The notes under the pieces: model-generated
Database searches by the model: none
The model's input: only the letters and a program-made list of their open reading frames with translations
Told to the model about the DNA's origin: nothing
Shown here: piece by piece, positions 19,017-28,191 of the stretch
How positions within the stretch are numbered: position 1 is the stretch's first letter
Layout: each line of letters starts with the position of its first letter
From: Luteibacter yeojuensis
Lineage (GTDB): Bacteria > Pseudomonadota > Gammaproteobacteria > Xanthomonadales > Rhodanobacteraceae
Assembly: GCF_000964085.1 (NCBI RefSeq)
Contig: NZ_JZRB01000028.1
Coordinates: 48,024 to 112,023, forward strand
Direction of reading: 5' to 3'
DNA length: 64,000 nt
Made by a program: the position numbers and the translations under genes

Positions 19017-19958
19017 ATGAGCAAGATCCTCGTCATCGCCGAACACCTCGACGGCAAGCTCAACGCCGCCACCGCCCGTGCCGTCAGCGCCGCCGCCGCA
19101 GCGAAGCCGGACGCCATCGACATCATCGTCCTGTCCGATGCGCCCGAAGCCATCGCCGCCGAAGCCGCGAAGATCGACGGCGTCACCAAGGTGCTGGCCG
19201 TGGCACGGGCCGAGAACGCCCACGCCCTCGCCGCCGTGCTGGCGCCGCAGGTGGCCAAGGCCGCCGCCGGTTACTCGCACGTGTTCGCACCTTCCACCAC
19301 GTTCGGCAAGGACCTCGCCCCGCGCGTGGCCGCCCTGCTGGGCGTGTCGCAGGTCAGCGACGTCATGACCGTCGAAGGCCCGCACAGCTTCAAGCGCCCC
19401 ATCTACGCGGGCAACGCCATCGTCACCGTGGATGTCGACGCCGGTTCCACCGTGGTCGCCACCATCCGTACGGCCTCGTGGCCGGCGGCCGCCAGCAACG
19501 GCAACGCACCGGTCGAGGCGCTGTCGCTTGACGCCACCCTGCCCTCGCACACCCGCTTCGTGAACCTGCAGCAGGGCAAGAGCGACCGCCCCGACCTGCA
19601 GGGCGCCGCCAAGGTCGTGTCCGGTGGCCGTGGCGTGGGCTCGAAGGAAAACTTCGAGATCATCTACAAGTTCGCCGACAAGATTGGCGCCGCCGTGGGT
19701 GCCTCGCGCGCCGCCGTCGACGCCGGCTACGTCCCGAACGAGATGCAGGTGGGCCAGACCGGCAAGATCATCGCGCCGGAGCTCTACATCGCCGTGGGCA
19801 TCTCCGGTGCCATCCAGCACCTCACGGGCATCAAGGACGCCGGCACCATCGTCGCCATCAACAAGGACGGCGAGGCGCCGATCTTCGAGATCGCCGATAT
19901 CGGCCTGGTGGGTGATCTGTTCAAGATCCTGCCTGAGCTAGAATCCGCGATCGGCTAA
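19017..19958 (+). CDS. etfA: Electron transfer flavoprotein alpha subunit
   Basis: A 313-residue FAD-binding partner of EtfB. The C-terminal FAD domain is intact: [34 protein letters not shown], then [19 protein letters not shown] and the closing [11 protein letters not shown]. There is no visible terminator in the 50 bp before the CDP-glucose dehydratase gene, so read-through into the O-antigen genes is possible. Confidence 0.97.
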   Translation: MSKILVIAEHLDGKLNAATARAVSAAAAAKPDAIDIIVLSDAPEAIAAEAAKIDGVTKVLAVARAENAHALAAVLAPQVAKAAAGYSHVFAPSTTFGKDLAPRVAALLGVSQVSDVMTVEGPHSFKRPIYAGNAIVTVDVDAGSTVVATIRTASWPAAASNGNAPVEALSLDATLPSHTRFVNLQQGKSDRPDLQGAAKVVSGGRGVGSKENFEIIYKFADKIGAAVGASRAAVDAGYVPNEMQVGQTGKIIAPELYIAVGISGAIQHLTGIKDAGTIVAINKDGEAPIFEIADIGLVGDLFKILPELESAIG

Positions 19959-20011
19959 TAGCCCCACTGCATCAACCTCGCTGCTGCTCGCTGCCGCTCA
20001 TGGAATTATCG

Positions 20012-21109
20012 ATGGCTTTCACGGACCTCCTCCCTTTTGAGCGCACGCTACAAGGCAAGCGCGTTTTCTTGACCGGCCACACAGGCTTCACTGGTAGCTG
20101 GGCTGCCGCCTGGCTGGCGGGCATCGGGGCCACGGTTCGCGGCTACTCGCTTGCGCCAGAGACAAGTCCAAGCCTCTGGAAGGAACTCGGCCTTGAAGAC
20201 AAGGTCGAGTCCGTCATCGGTGATATTTGCGATCGCGACGCGCTTGGCGAGGCCATCGGCAACTTTGACCCGCATGTTGTCCTGCATCTGGCAGCACAAC
20301 CGCTGGTGAGACGTAGCTATCGGGACCCCTTCGAGACCTTCAACGCCAATGTCATGGGGACGCTCAATGTCCTCGACGCAGCTCGTCGGCTCAACAGCCT
20401 GCAGGCGATTGTCTGCGTCACCACGGACAAGGTCTACGAGAACAGGGAATGGCCATGGCCCTACCGCGAACTTGACCGGCTGGGTGGCAAGGACCCTTAC
20501 AGCGCCTCTAAGTCGGCCGCTGAAATGGTAATCAAGAGCTATCAATACGCGTTCACCACCGCCGCAGGCAGCCCGCTGCCCATAGCGACCGCGCGCGGCG
20601 GCAATATCATCGGCGGCGGCGACTGGTCCGAAGACCGGCTTGTACCCGACTTTGTACGTGCCGTCGCAGATGGATCGGCACTAACACTTCGGTACCCGGA
20701 CGCCACCCGTCCGTGGCAGCATGTCCTGGCACTCGTGCAGGGCTACATGATGCTGGCGGCCCAGCTCATGACCGACGCATCCGCTGCCCGGGCCTGGAAC
20801 CTCGGCCCAGCGGATGGGCGCGCACTCACCGTTCGCCGGGTGCTCGAGGCGCTTTCCGCCACGTGGAAGCGACCAGACCTTCGCTACCTGGACAATCCAG
20901 CCAAGGAAGCCCAGCTGCTCGCGCTGGATAGCACGCTCGCTCGTGACGAACTTGGTTGGCAGCCTGCGTGGGACGTCGAGCGTACGATCGGCCGCACGGC
21001 CTCTTGGTACAGGGATTTCCACGAGGGTCGCCGGACCGCGCGGGAACTCACGATGGACCAGATCAGCGAGTGGCGAGCGGCGCTCCACGCGCAAGTTCGC
21101 GATAACTGA
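20012..21109 (+). CDS. rfbG: CDP-glucose 4,6-dehydratase
   Basis: It converts CDP-D-glucose to CDP-4-keto-6-deoxy-D-glucose. The 365-residue SDR enzyme has the diagnostic TGHTGFTGSW nucleotide-binding motif (about 21-30), TTDKVYENREW (137-147) and the catalytic Tyr163-x3-Lys167 in YSASK. I used the ATG at 20012, which has GGA at a sensible distance; an in-frame ATG at 20000 has no ribosome-binding site. It is the first gene of a plus-strand operon with a reductase, a GT2 and rfbF. Confidence 0.93.
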   Translation: MAFTDLLPFERTLQGKRVFLTGHTGFTGSWAAAWLAGIGATVRGYSLAPETSPSLWKELGLEDKVESVIGDICDRDALGEAIGNFDPHVVLHLAAQPLVRRSYRDPFETFNANVMGTLNVLDAARRLNSLQAIVCVTTDKVYENREWPWPYRELDRLGGKDPYSASKSAAEMVIKSYQYAFTTAAGSPLPIATARGGNIIGGGDWSEDRLVPDFVRAVADGSALTLRYPDATRPWQHVLALVQGYMMLAAQLMTDASAARAWNLGPADGRALTVRRVLEALSATWKRPDLRYLDNPAKEAQLLALDSTLARDELGWQPAWDVERTIGRTASWYRDFHEGRRTARELTMDQISEWRAALHAQVRDN

Positions 21110-22050
21110 TGTCCTCGATACTTTTAACCGGAGCATCCGGTTTTATCGGTCGCCGCCTTGTCGATCACCTGCTCGGAGCGGGTTACTCCATCGTCTCCGT
21201 GGGGCGCCGCCCGCTTTCCATTGCAAGGCCCGGGCTTACGCATCATTGCCTCCCTGGACTGGACCCGCTCGCGGTAGCCGCCGTGGCGCGCGCCCAGCCT
21301 ATCGAGGCAGTGGTCCATCTTGCCGCCGCAGGTGTTAAGCCGGGTGACCGGGACCCGGCGACCCTCATCGGCGCCAACGCCGTACTGCCCTCGCAGATGG
21401 CGATGCTGGCCCATGAACTAGGTGCAAATGCGTTCGTCTGCACCGGCACGAATGCGGAGTACGCACCCAGCGAGGCGGAGTTCGTCAGTGAAACGGCCGC
21501 GCTGGAAACCATTCGCCTCTACGGCGCCACGAAGGCGGCGGGCGGGCTTCTCTCTGTTTCTACCGGGGCTACTGTTGGCCTGCCGGTCGTTTATCTTCGT
21601 CTATTCAATATCTTCGGGCCGGGTGAAGCTGCGCACAGGCTACTTCCGTCCCTCGTGGAATCGCTTCGCAAGGGCGACGACGTGCCACTTTCGGAGGGAA
21701 GTCAGGTACGTGATTTCGTCCACGTCGACGACGCATGCCGAGCCATCCTCGCTGCGTTGCAATCGGCATCGCTTGGCAACCTCGCATCCGGGCACTACAA
21801 CATTTGCTCTGGCGAGGCGCATACGGTCCGAGATTTCGCGATGCGCGTGGCATTGGGGATGGGCGTGACAACTGATCGCCTTAAGTTTGGGGCGATCCCG
21901 ATGCGGCCCGATGACCTCCCGCGCGTGGTAGGAGATCCCACGAAGTTTTTAGATCGCACCGGATGGCGCCCCGCCCTTGCGTTCGATGAGGCTATTGCGC
22001 AAGCAGTCGCCGAACTAATCCAGGCAACCGGCGTGCAACCCAATGAATGA
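21109..22050 (+). CDS. NAD-dependent epimerase/dehydratase, probable CDP-4-keto-6-deoxyhexose reductase
   Basis: A 313-residue extended SDR with TGASGFIGRRL at the N-terminus, a Tyr-x3-Lys pair in RLYGATKAAG, and RLFNIFGPGE. The usual TDxVYG strand is replaced by CTGTNAEYAPSE. Its place between rfbG and rfbF suggests it reduces or epimerises CDP-4-keto-6-deoxyglucose, as abequose or paratose synthases do on the dideoxy branch. No rfbH-type 3-dehydrase is present, so the product is more likely a CDP-6-deoxyhexose. The ATG shares one base with the rfbG stop. Confidence 0.78.
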   Translation: MSSILLTGASGFIGRRLVDHLLGAGYSIVSVGRRPLSIARPGLTHHCLPGLDPLAVAAVARAQPIEAVVHLAAAGVKPGDRDPATLIGANAVLPSQMAMLAHELGANAFVCTGTNAEYAPSEAEFVSETAALETIRLYGATKAAGGLLSVSTGATVGLPVVYLRLFNIFGPGEAAHRLLPSLVESLRKGDDVPLSEGSQVRDFVHVDDACRAILAALQSASLGNLASGHYNICSGEAHTVRDFAMRVALGMGVTTDRLKFGAIPMRPDDLPRVVGDPTKFLDRTGWRPALAFDEAIAQAVAELIQATGVQPNE

Positions 22051-23002
22051 CCTTCCGCTTATCTCAATCGCCGTTCCCGTCTATAACGAGGAAGGGAATA
22101 TCGCCGCGCTTTACGCCCGCCTGGATGCGCTTGGCGCGACCATGGCGGACGAGTGCCGCCTCGAGTTTGTGTTCACCGACAACAGCTCGACCGACTCGAC
22201 ATGGCAAATGCTGCAGGAGCTCGCTGCCCGCGACGACCGGGTCCGGGCGATTCGGTTCTCCAAGAACTTCGGCTTCCAGCGCTCCATTCTCGCGAACTAC
22301 ATGCATACGCGCGGCGATGCCGTGCTACAGATCGACGCGGACCTCCAGGACCCGCCGGAACTTCTCCGGGAGTTCCTCGCACTTTGGAAGCAGGGATACC
22401 ACGTCGTTTACGGCGTCCGTCAGGCGCGTCCGGAAGGCAAGCTGATCCATGCCTTCAGGAGAGCGGGTTACTGGTTCATCGACCGCATAAGCGAGCACCC
22501 GATTCCCCGCAATGCTGGCGACTTCCGATTGGTCGATCGCAAGGCCATAGAGGCATTGCTGCGCCAACGCTCCGCGGAACCGTACCTGCGTGGACTGATC
22601 GCGGGCATGGGTTTCCGCCAGATTGGCGTTAGCTATGATCGGGCGGCCCGTACGGCGGGGACCAGCAAATTCAACGTCGCCCAACTCATTCGGTTGGGGC
22701 TTACCGGCGTGTTCAATCATTCGTTGGTGCCGTTACGCCTTGCCACGGTCGCAGGCGTAACCATCCTGTCGTTATCTGCGCTCGGCACCATTTACTACCT
22801 GGTGCTGAAGCTCTTGTTCCCTGATTTTCCACGCGGTCTCGCGAGCCTCCACATCCTCATTCTTTTCGGCATTGGATTCCAGTCGCTGTTGCTGGGCATT
22901 CTCGGGGAATACCTCCTGCGAATTTATCGAATCCTGCGCCAAGAACCCATCGCGATCGTCCAGGATTCCGTAAATCTGGACGCCAAAGATCTCAAACTTT
23001 AA
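22043..23002 (+). CDS. GT2 polyprenyl-phosphate glycosyltransferase (ArnC/GtrB-like)
   Basis: A 319-residue membrane-anchored family 2 transferase. It shows ISIAVPVYNEEGNI, FTDNSSTDST, the metal site QIDADLQDPPE, FSKNFGFQ and NAGDFRLVDRKAIEAL, all typical of the ArnC/GtrB group. Two C-terminal spans (about 235-260 and 270-297) anchor it. It should load a sugar, possibly the CDP-6-deoxyhexose-derived one or glucose, onto undecaprenyl phosphate. The start overlaps the preceding gene by eight bases. Confidence 0.88.
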   Translation: MNDLPLISIAVPVYNEEGNIAALYARLDALGATMADECRLEFVFTDNSSTDSTWQMLQELAARDDRVRAIRFSKNFGFQRSILANYMHTRGDAVLQIDADLQDPPELLREFLALWKQGYHVVYGVRQARPEGKLIHAFRRAGYWFIDRISEHPIPRNAGDFRLVDRKAIEALLRQRSAEPYLRGLIAGMGFRQIGVSYDRAARTAGTSKFNVAQLIRLGLTGVFNHSLVPLRLATVAGVTILSLSALGTIYYLVLKLLFPDFPRGLASLHILILFGIGFQSLLLGILGEYLLRIYRILRQEPIAIVQDSVNLDAKDLKL

Positions 23003-23013
23003 GGAGCAACACG

Positions 23014-23781
23014 ATGAAGGCAGTCATTCTCGCAGGCGGTCTCGGCACAAGGATCGCCGAAGAGTCCGACTTCAAACCGAAGCCCATGGTCGAGGTGGGT
23101 GGACGGCCGCTGCTTTGGCACATCATGAAGACGTATGCCCAGCACGGCATTAAGGAATTCGTGATTTGCCTCGGTTACAAGGGATACGTAATCAAGGAGT
23201 ACTTTTTCAACTACTACCGCCATACCGCCAATCTTGAGATCGACCTGCGGACCGGTAACGCGGACGTACTCGATTCGCAAGCAGAGGACTGGAAGATCAC
23301 GCTCATCGATACCGGGCAAGACACCATGACCGGCGGCCGTGTCAAGCGAATCCGCCCGTATATTGGGGACCAGACATTCTGCCTGACCTACGGCGATGGG
23401 CTTTCGAATATCGACGTCAGCGCCGAGCTGGCTTTCCACCGCGCGCACGGCAAGCTTGCGACGGTCGCCGCCGTCCAGCCGCCAGGTCGGTTCGGCGTGC
23501 TTAACACGCGTGCCGATGGATTGGTTACGAGCTTTGAAGAAAAGCCGCAGGACGAAATCGGCTGGATAAATGGTGGCTTTTTCGTGCTCGAACCTTCTGC
23601 CATCGACTACATCGAGGGTGACGACACTTCGTTTGAACGAGCACCGCTGGCGAATCTTGCGCGGGACGGCCAACTGATGTCATTCCAGCACCACGGTTTC
23701 TGGCAGCCCTGCGACACGCTTCGCGACAAGCGCGAGCTGCAGGCGCTGTGGGATGCCGGCAAGGCGCCCTGGAAGGCCTGA
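23014..23781 (+). CDS. rfbF: Glucose-1-phosphate cytidylyltransferase
   Basis: It makes CDP-glucose from CTP and glucose-1-phosphate, the substrate of RfbG. The 255-residue nucleotidyltransferase has VILAGGLGTRIAEESDFKPK, the KPMVEVGGRPLLWHIMK block specific to this family, TYGDGLSNID and NGGFFVLEP. An AAGGAG ribosome-binding site precedes the ATG. Its separation from rfbG by two genes is unusual but keeps one operon. Confidence 0.95.
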   Translation: MKAVILAGGLGTRIAEESDFKPKPMVEVGGRPLLWHIMKTYAQHGIKEFVICLGYKGYVIKEYFFNYYRHTANLEIDLRTGNADVLDSQAEDWKITLIDTGQDTMTGGRVKRIRPYIGDQTFCLTYGDGLSNIDVSAELAFHRAHGKLATVAAVQPPGRFGVLNTRADGLVTSFEEKPQDEIGWINGGFFVLEPSAIDYIEGDDTSFERAPLANLARDGQLMSFQHHGFWQPCDTLRDKRELQALWDAGKAPWKA

Positions 23782-23784
23782 CGC

Positions 23785-24846
23785 ATGCTCGACGAACCAG
23801 TTGCCACCATCTCCTCCGGCAGGGCAAAGGGGCGCGGAGGCGCAGTCCGGCTGCTCGTCGGTTGCGGTCTATCGGCGATCTGCCTGTATTTCGTGTTCCG
23901 CAACATCAAATTCGATGAGGTCGGGAAGGCACTCGAAACGTTTAACTGGCCTTGGCTTTTCGTCGGTGTCGCCTCGCTCGCTATCGGCTACCTCGGCCGA
24001 ATCGTGCGCTGGCGCCTCCTGCTGCAGGCTTGCGGGCCGAAAGTCTCCGTTGCCGCCTGCGCCGGCCCGTTCCTGTCCTCGATAGCGCTAAACAACGTCC
24101 TGCCGTTCAGGCTTGGTGACGTCGTGCGAGCACTGGTCTTCCCGAGTGCCCTTGGCGTGACGAAAACCGGTGCAACGGCCACGCTTGTCCTTGAGCGGCT
24201 TGTCGACCTGCTGACGCTGCTGCTTTGTCTTGCCGTCGCCGCCTCCTTCTTCCCAAAGGGCGCGCTTCCGGCATCTGTCGTCGACATTGTCCTGGTGCTG
24301 GCCATTGGCGGTAGCGCGGCGCTACTCGGTCTCGTGTTCTTCACCGGACCCATCGTGCGATCGCTCCGCTGGTTCATAGAGCGTTCTCGAAGCAAGCTTC
24401 ATGCACGGCTCATCGTCGCACTGGAGGCCATTGCCAGCCTCATCGATGCACTTCAGGCCATCTCGCGACTGCGTACCGTACTCGCAGCCCTTGCCATCTC
24501 CTTCGTCGCGTGGGCGGGCGAGCTGGGCCTGTACCTGGCGTTGATGCAAGGCATCGGGATGGCCTGGTTCCTCCCGGGCGGCCTGTTGCTGATGTCCATG
24601 GCGACGATCGCCACACTGGTGCCGTCGTCACCGGGCTACGTCGGCCCCTATCACCTCGCTGCGTTCACCGCCGCGCACCTGATGGGTGGAACGGCCACGC
24701 AGGCGATGACACTCGCCGTGCTCTGCCACCTCGGCGTGTGGCTACCTACAACGGTGGCCGGCGCAACGGTCATGCTTTTCAATCGCAATCTATTCAGGGC
24801 TGCGCGCCGACAAGCAGCGCAAGCACCCGCCGGAGATACCCCATGA
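23785..24846 (+). CDS. Flippase-like / UPF0104 membrane protein
   Basis: A 353-residue integral membrane protein with about eight spans, of the lysylphosphatidylglycerol-synthase TM family. Key blocks are NNVLPFRLGDVVRALVF and the C-terminal LVPSSPGYVGPYHLAAF. It begins three bases after rfbF and ends with an ATGA overlap into the FAD enzyme gene. Its repeated association with GT2 genes in this window (also 15027-15980) suggests a role in moving or using polyprenyl-linked sugars, although biochemical evidence for this family is thin. Confidence 0.82.
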   Translation: MLDEPVATISSGRAKGRGGAVRLLVGCGLSAICLYFVFRNIKFDEVGKALETFNWPWLFVGVASLAIGYLGRIVRWRLLLQACGPKVSVAACAGPFLSSIALNNVLPFRLGDVVRALVFPSALGVTKTGATATLVLERLVDLLTLLLCLAVAASFFPKGALPASVVDIVLVLAIGGSAALLGLVFFTGPIVRSLRWFIERSRSKLHARLIVALEAIASLIDALQAISRLRTVLAALAISFVAWAGELGLYLALMQGIGMAWFLPGGLLLMSMATIATLVPSSPGYVGPYHLAAFTAAHLMGGTATQAMTLAVLCHLGVWLPTTVAGATVMLFNRNLFRAARRQAAQAPAGDTP

Positions 24847-26177
24847 GCACCACACCATCGTTCGACACTGCCATCGTTGGCGCGGGCTTCACCGGCCTCG
24901 TTGCGGCATTGCGCCTGGCCCAGCAGGGAAAAAAGGTCGTTGTCCTCGAATCCGACCATACGCCTGGCGGCCTTGCGGGAACGTTTGATTTCGATGACGG
25001 CGTGCGCATCGAGAAGTTCTACCATCATTGGTTCAACAACGACGCCTACGTACCCAAGCTCGTCGAAGAGCTCGGCCTGCAAGACCTGATCCTTACGCTC
25101 CCCTCGCGCACGGGCATGTACTACAACGGGCGCCTATGGAAGCTGTCCACGCCCCTTGACGTCTTGCGCTTTAGCCCCCTGCCCTTCATTGATCGCATCA
25201 GGCTCGGGTGGCTGGTTTTCCAGGTCCGCAAGGTCAAGGACTGGAAGTCGATTGAACACCTCACGATTCGCGAGTGGCTGGAGCCCCTCTGCGGCAAGAA
25301 AGTGTTCGAGCTGGTGTGGGAGCCCCTGATTCGTTCCAAGTTCTCTGTGTTCGCAGAGGATATCAACGCGGTTTGGTTCTGGAAGAAGCTCGTACTCCGC
25401 GGAAGCACGCGAGATACCAAGGGCGGTGAGCAGCTTGCCTATTTCCGCGGCGGCTTTGGACGCCTCGCAGAAGCCATTGCCGAGCGCGTCATCGCACTTG
25501 GTGGCGAGATTCGCTATGGGACGCCCGTGACCGGCGCCACGACCGATGGTAGCCGCATCACCGCGCTGAAGACGCCGGCAGGCGACGTGCAGGCGGGAAA
25601 TTTTCTGCTCACGCCGTCATTCAAGATCATCGCCAAGATCTTGCCGGACGCTCCTCGCGCATGGCTGGAAAGCCTCGAGCGCGTGAACTACCTTGGCAAC
25701 GTCTGCCTAGTCATGGAACTCACGCACAGTCTTTCCGATACGTACTGGATCAATGTCAACGATCCGGGCTTTCCGTTCGTCGGCGTGATCGAGCACACGA
25801 ACCTCGATGACAGCTCTCATTATGCCGGGCGCCACATCGTGTTCTTGTCTCGCTACCTTGCCACGTCGGATGCCACATGGTCGATGAATGACGAGGAGTA
25901 CCTTGAATACGCGCTCCCCCATCTTGAGCGCATGTTCCCGGCATTTCGTCGTGAATGGGTTAAGGAGTTCCGCATTTGGCGCGCCGACTATGCCCAGCCT
26001 GTAACCGAGCGGGGGTTCTCGTCCTACGTCCCAGCAGAAGAGACGCCCTACGAGAACGCCATCATCTCGACCATGGCCCAGATCTACCCGGAAGACCGCG
26101 GAACCAACTACGCCATTCGCGAGGGCTCGCGAGTCGCTGAACGCCTGGCCACGGGACGCACCGCGCGTGGCAATTGA
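24843..26177 (+). CDS. FAD-dependent oxidoreductase (NAD(P)-binding/amine-oxidase-like) in glycan operon
   Basis: A 444-residue flavoprotein with a Rossmann FAD motif IVGAGFTGLVAALRLAQQG near the N-terminus. GGLAGTFDFDDGVRIEKFYH is the substrate-side loop of the protoporphyrinogen/phytoene/UDP-galactopyranose-mutase superfamily. The family name does not fix the reaction. In glycan clusters such proteins sit with ArnC-like GT2 and flippase-like genes, so a sugar or polyprenyl substrate is plausible. Start ATG at 24843 overlaps the upstream stop (ATGA); a long in-frame extension to 24510 runs inside the flippase-like gene and is not credible. Confidence 0.8.
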   Translation: MSTTPSFDTAIVGAGFTGLVAALRLAQQGKKVVVLESDHTPGGLAGTFDFDDGVRIEKFYHHWFNNDAYVPKLVEELGLQDLILTLPSRTGMYYNGRLWKLSTPLDVLRFSPLPFIDRIRLGWLVFQVRKVKDWKSIEHLTIREWLEPLCGKKVFELVWEPLIRSKFSVFAEDINAVWFWKKLVLRGSTRDTKGGEQLAYFRGGFGRLAEAIAERVIALGGEIRYGTPVTGATTDGSRITALKTPAGDVQAGNFLLTPSFKIIAKILPDAPRAWLESLERVNYLGNVCLVMELTHSLSDTYWINVNDPGFPFVGVIEHTNLDDSSHYAGRHIVFLSRYLATSDATWSMNDEEYLEYALPHLERMFPAFRREWVKEFRIWRADYAQPVTERGFSSYVPAEETPYENAIISTMAQIYPEDRGTNYAIREGSRVAERLATGRTARGN

Positions 26178-28143
26178 AGAGGACGCCGCCACCACTGAAG
26201 CGCAGGTGCAGGGCCGGCCAGGCGCCGGCGACTCTACGTGGACCCTCGCGGCCTGGGCGGTTGTCGCCCTCGGCGTACTGATAGCCGCCACACGCCACGT
26301 CTACAGCTCCAGCGTAGATGTGGCGCATCACTATGCGCTCGTGCACTGGCTGTTCGAGCACTGGGAAGTCAAGCCCAGCACCCAGCCTATCCTGGGCGAG
26401 ATGTCGGTCTACCCACGCTATAGCCACATCGCCGCGGCGATGCTGGCAAGGGTCGTCGGCTCTCCTTTCCTCGCGATGCAACTCATGGCATCGGCGGCCC
26501 TGGTGGCAGCATGGTCGTCCATTGCCTTCCTGCCGAAGGCAATGGGCCGACATGGATCATGGGCGCTCACCGTCGCCATTGTCACGATCCTCGCCGTCAA
26601 CCACTACACATTGCACATCGAGTTCTTCGGCCACGAGTTGCTTGGTAACTATTTCTACTCGCAACTGGTCGCACAAGCCTTGCTCCTGGCGATCCTCGTC
26701 GCCGCGGCGCGGTACGAGTTCATTCACGGGTTCTCATACGTCGCCCCCGTGGCCATCATCATCGCGTCGCTTGCAATCGCTGGTGTCCACCTTCTCCCGG
26801 CCGTCGAAGGCATTGCTTACGGGCTCCTGCTGTTGCTGGTACGGGCAATTAGTGAACGCCAAACCATGTGGCCTCGCTTGGCAAGCGTGGGCGCTACAGC
26901 GATTATCGCCGCCGCCGCACTGTATAAACACCCGGCGTTTGCGGCTATGCGAGGCATCAGCGAAAACAATGGAGACCTCCCGCTCACATTGTTGAACTCG
27001 CTGCCCCGACTGGTTGCCCTGGCCATTATCGCGGGCTTGGCGTCCCTCGCCCTACTCATCACCTCGTTCCGAAACCACAAGCTCTTTAACGCGGGCATCG
27101 CGGCCGTGAGCCGCCACGTCGCCTGTGCAGGCCTCGCAATCTCGGCTCTCTTCGCCCTGCAGGTTGCAGCATTCGCCGCAGGGTATGGTTCGGAGTACGC
27201 CTATCGGAAGTATGGATTCGCGCTAGCCTCCTTCCTTCTACTCGACGTCGCCCTCATCGCAGCTACTGTCTACGTCACTCGCGGACGCCAGCCACTCCGG
27301 AAGACAGCGGCGAGCCTTCGCTGGATGCAACCGGCGCTTATCACCACGGCGTTCTGGTGTTTCAACTTCTCCGGCAGCCCCGTGGCAACGGATACGGCCC
27401 CGTTTCTCACGGCCGAAGCCGCCGCGACCCAAGCCCGGCAGATGGGTGTGTTGCAAGGCACGGAACCAGCGTACGCACGAGGCCTGCCACTAGGCACCAT
27501 CGGGGACGTTGCAGCCTATCTCGTAACGATCGGCATCTTCGAATCCGAGCGTTACGGCAATGGATATGCCACGCTGCGGAACATAGAGTTCCCGGACCCC
27601 GGGAAGGTGGGCAGCATTTTCACATCGACGCGTGGGAACTCCGTGTGGACAAGCCCGGACTGTGTACGCACCCGGCTGTCCGATGGCTACGTCGTTTCGG
27701 ACGGCGCTTGTGTCCTGAAGAAGTTCTCGAACGTCTGCCAGGCGTCGAATGACCTTTCGAGCAGAGGCTTTGTGCTTGACAGCGCGGTAAGCGGCTTCAG
27801 CCATCCCGAGGATTCCGGGCGCTGGACAGAAGGAAAGCGTGCGACCTTCACTTGTGTCGTCGGACAAGTAGCCCCACCGCACGAAGGCAAGATCGTGCTG
27901 GCGCCGTTTAATCCGGACGGGCGATCCCAGACGGTCAACATCTCGATCAATGGCACCGATGTCGCGAAGGCGCGCACGGCAGGTCCCACCACGGTGACGT
28001 TTAACATACCCACGGAGGTAGGCAAGGGTGATTCGATCAAGATCGATTTGTCCCTTCCCGACGCTATCAGCCCGCGCGATGCCGGTGTGAACTCGGATAG
28101 CCGGACGTTGGGTGTATTCGTCAAACGAATCGATTTCGACTGA
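26167..28143 (+). CDS. Large polytopic membrane protein with C-terminal beta domain
   Basis: A 658-residue protein starting at GTG (26167), overlapping the FAD enzyme by 11 bases. About ten hydrophobic spans fill residues 25-410; residues 430-658 are soluble and probably periplasmic. That part has paired cysteines and a beta-rich end (SPRDAGVNSDSRTLGVFVKR then ID). The ending matches the protein at 12719-15022. A GT-C-like transferase using polyprenyl-phosphate sugars from the GT2 in the same operon is the best guess, but no catalytic motif is certain. It ends the operon just before a strong terminator. Confidence 0.75.
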   Translation: MAIEEDAATTEAQVQGRPGAGDSTWTLAAWAVVALGVLIAATRHVYSSSVDVAHHYALVHWLFEHWEVKPSTQPILGEMSVYPRYSHIAAAMLARVVGSPFLAMQLMASAALVAAWSSIAFLPKAMGRHGSWALTVAIVTILAVNHYTLHIEFFGHELLGNYFYSQLVAQALLLAILVAAARYEFIHGFSYVAPVAIIIASLAIAGVHLLPAVEGIAYGLLLLLVRAISERQTMWPRLASVGATAIIAAAALYKHPAFAAMRGISENNGDLPLTLLNSLPRLVALAIIAGLASLALLITSFRNHKLFNAGIAAVSRHVACAGLAISALFALQVAAFAAGYGSEYAYRKYGFALASFLLLDVALIAATVYVTRGRQPLRKTAASLRWMQPALITTAFWCFNFSGSPVATDTAPFLTAEAAATQARQMGVLQGTEPAYARGLPLGTIGDVAAYLVTIGIFESERYGNGYATLRNIEFPDPGKVGSIFTSTRGNSVWTSPDCVRTRLSDGYVVSDGACVLKKFSNVCQASNDLSSRGFVLDSAVSGFSHPEDSGRWTEGKRATFTCVVGQVAPPHEGKIVLAPFNPDGRSQTVNISINGTDVAKARTAGPTTVTFNIPTEVGKGDSIKIDLSLPDAISPRDAGVNSDSRTLGVFVKRIDFD

Positions 28144-28165
28144 CCGCGCCGTCGGTTAAAAAAAA

Positions 28166-28186
28166 GGGCGAGCCATTGGCTCGCCC
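28166..28186. terminator. Bidirectional rho-independent terminator
   Basis: A nine-base-pair GC-rich stem (GGGCGAGCC / GGCTCGCCC) with a three-base loop is flanked by an A-run before and a T-run after. It can end transcription of both convergent operons (membrane protein, plus; rmd, minus). Confidence 0.93.
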
Positions 28187-28191
28187 TTTTT

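Noticed and set aside
18231..19820. Long antisense reading frame opposite etfBA (529 codons)
   Set aside because: It mirrors the codon bias of two certain genes; the translation is His/Asp/Gly-rich without any family motif. The same holds for the long frames opposite glmS/cbs, tkt, metB, gcvT and ETF-QO.
17057..20011. JUMPstart/ops element for RfaH control of the O-antigen operons
   Set aside because: No GGCGGTAG-like sequence was found ahead of the candidate operon starts.
26167..28143. O-antigen polymerase (Wzy) candidate
   Set aside because: The locus has Wzm/Wzt and no Wzx. The protein's large soluble C-terminal domain and its similarity in tail to 12719-15022 fit a GT-C-like decorator better.
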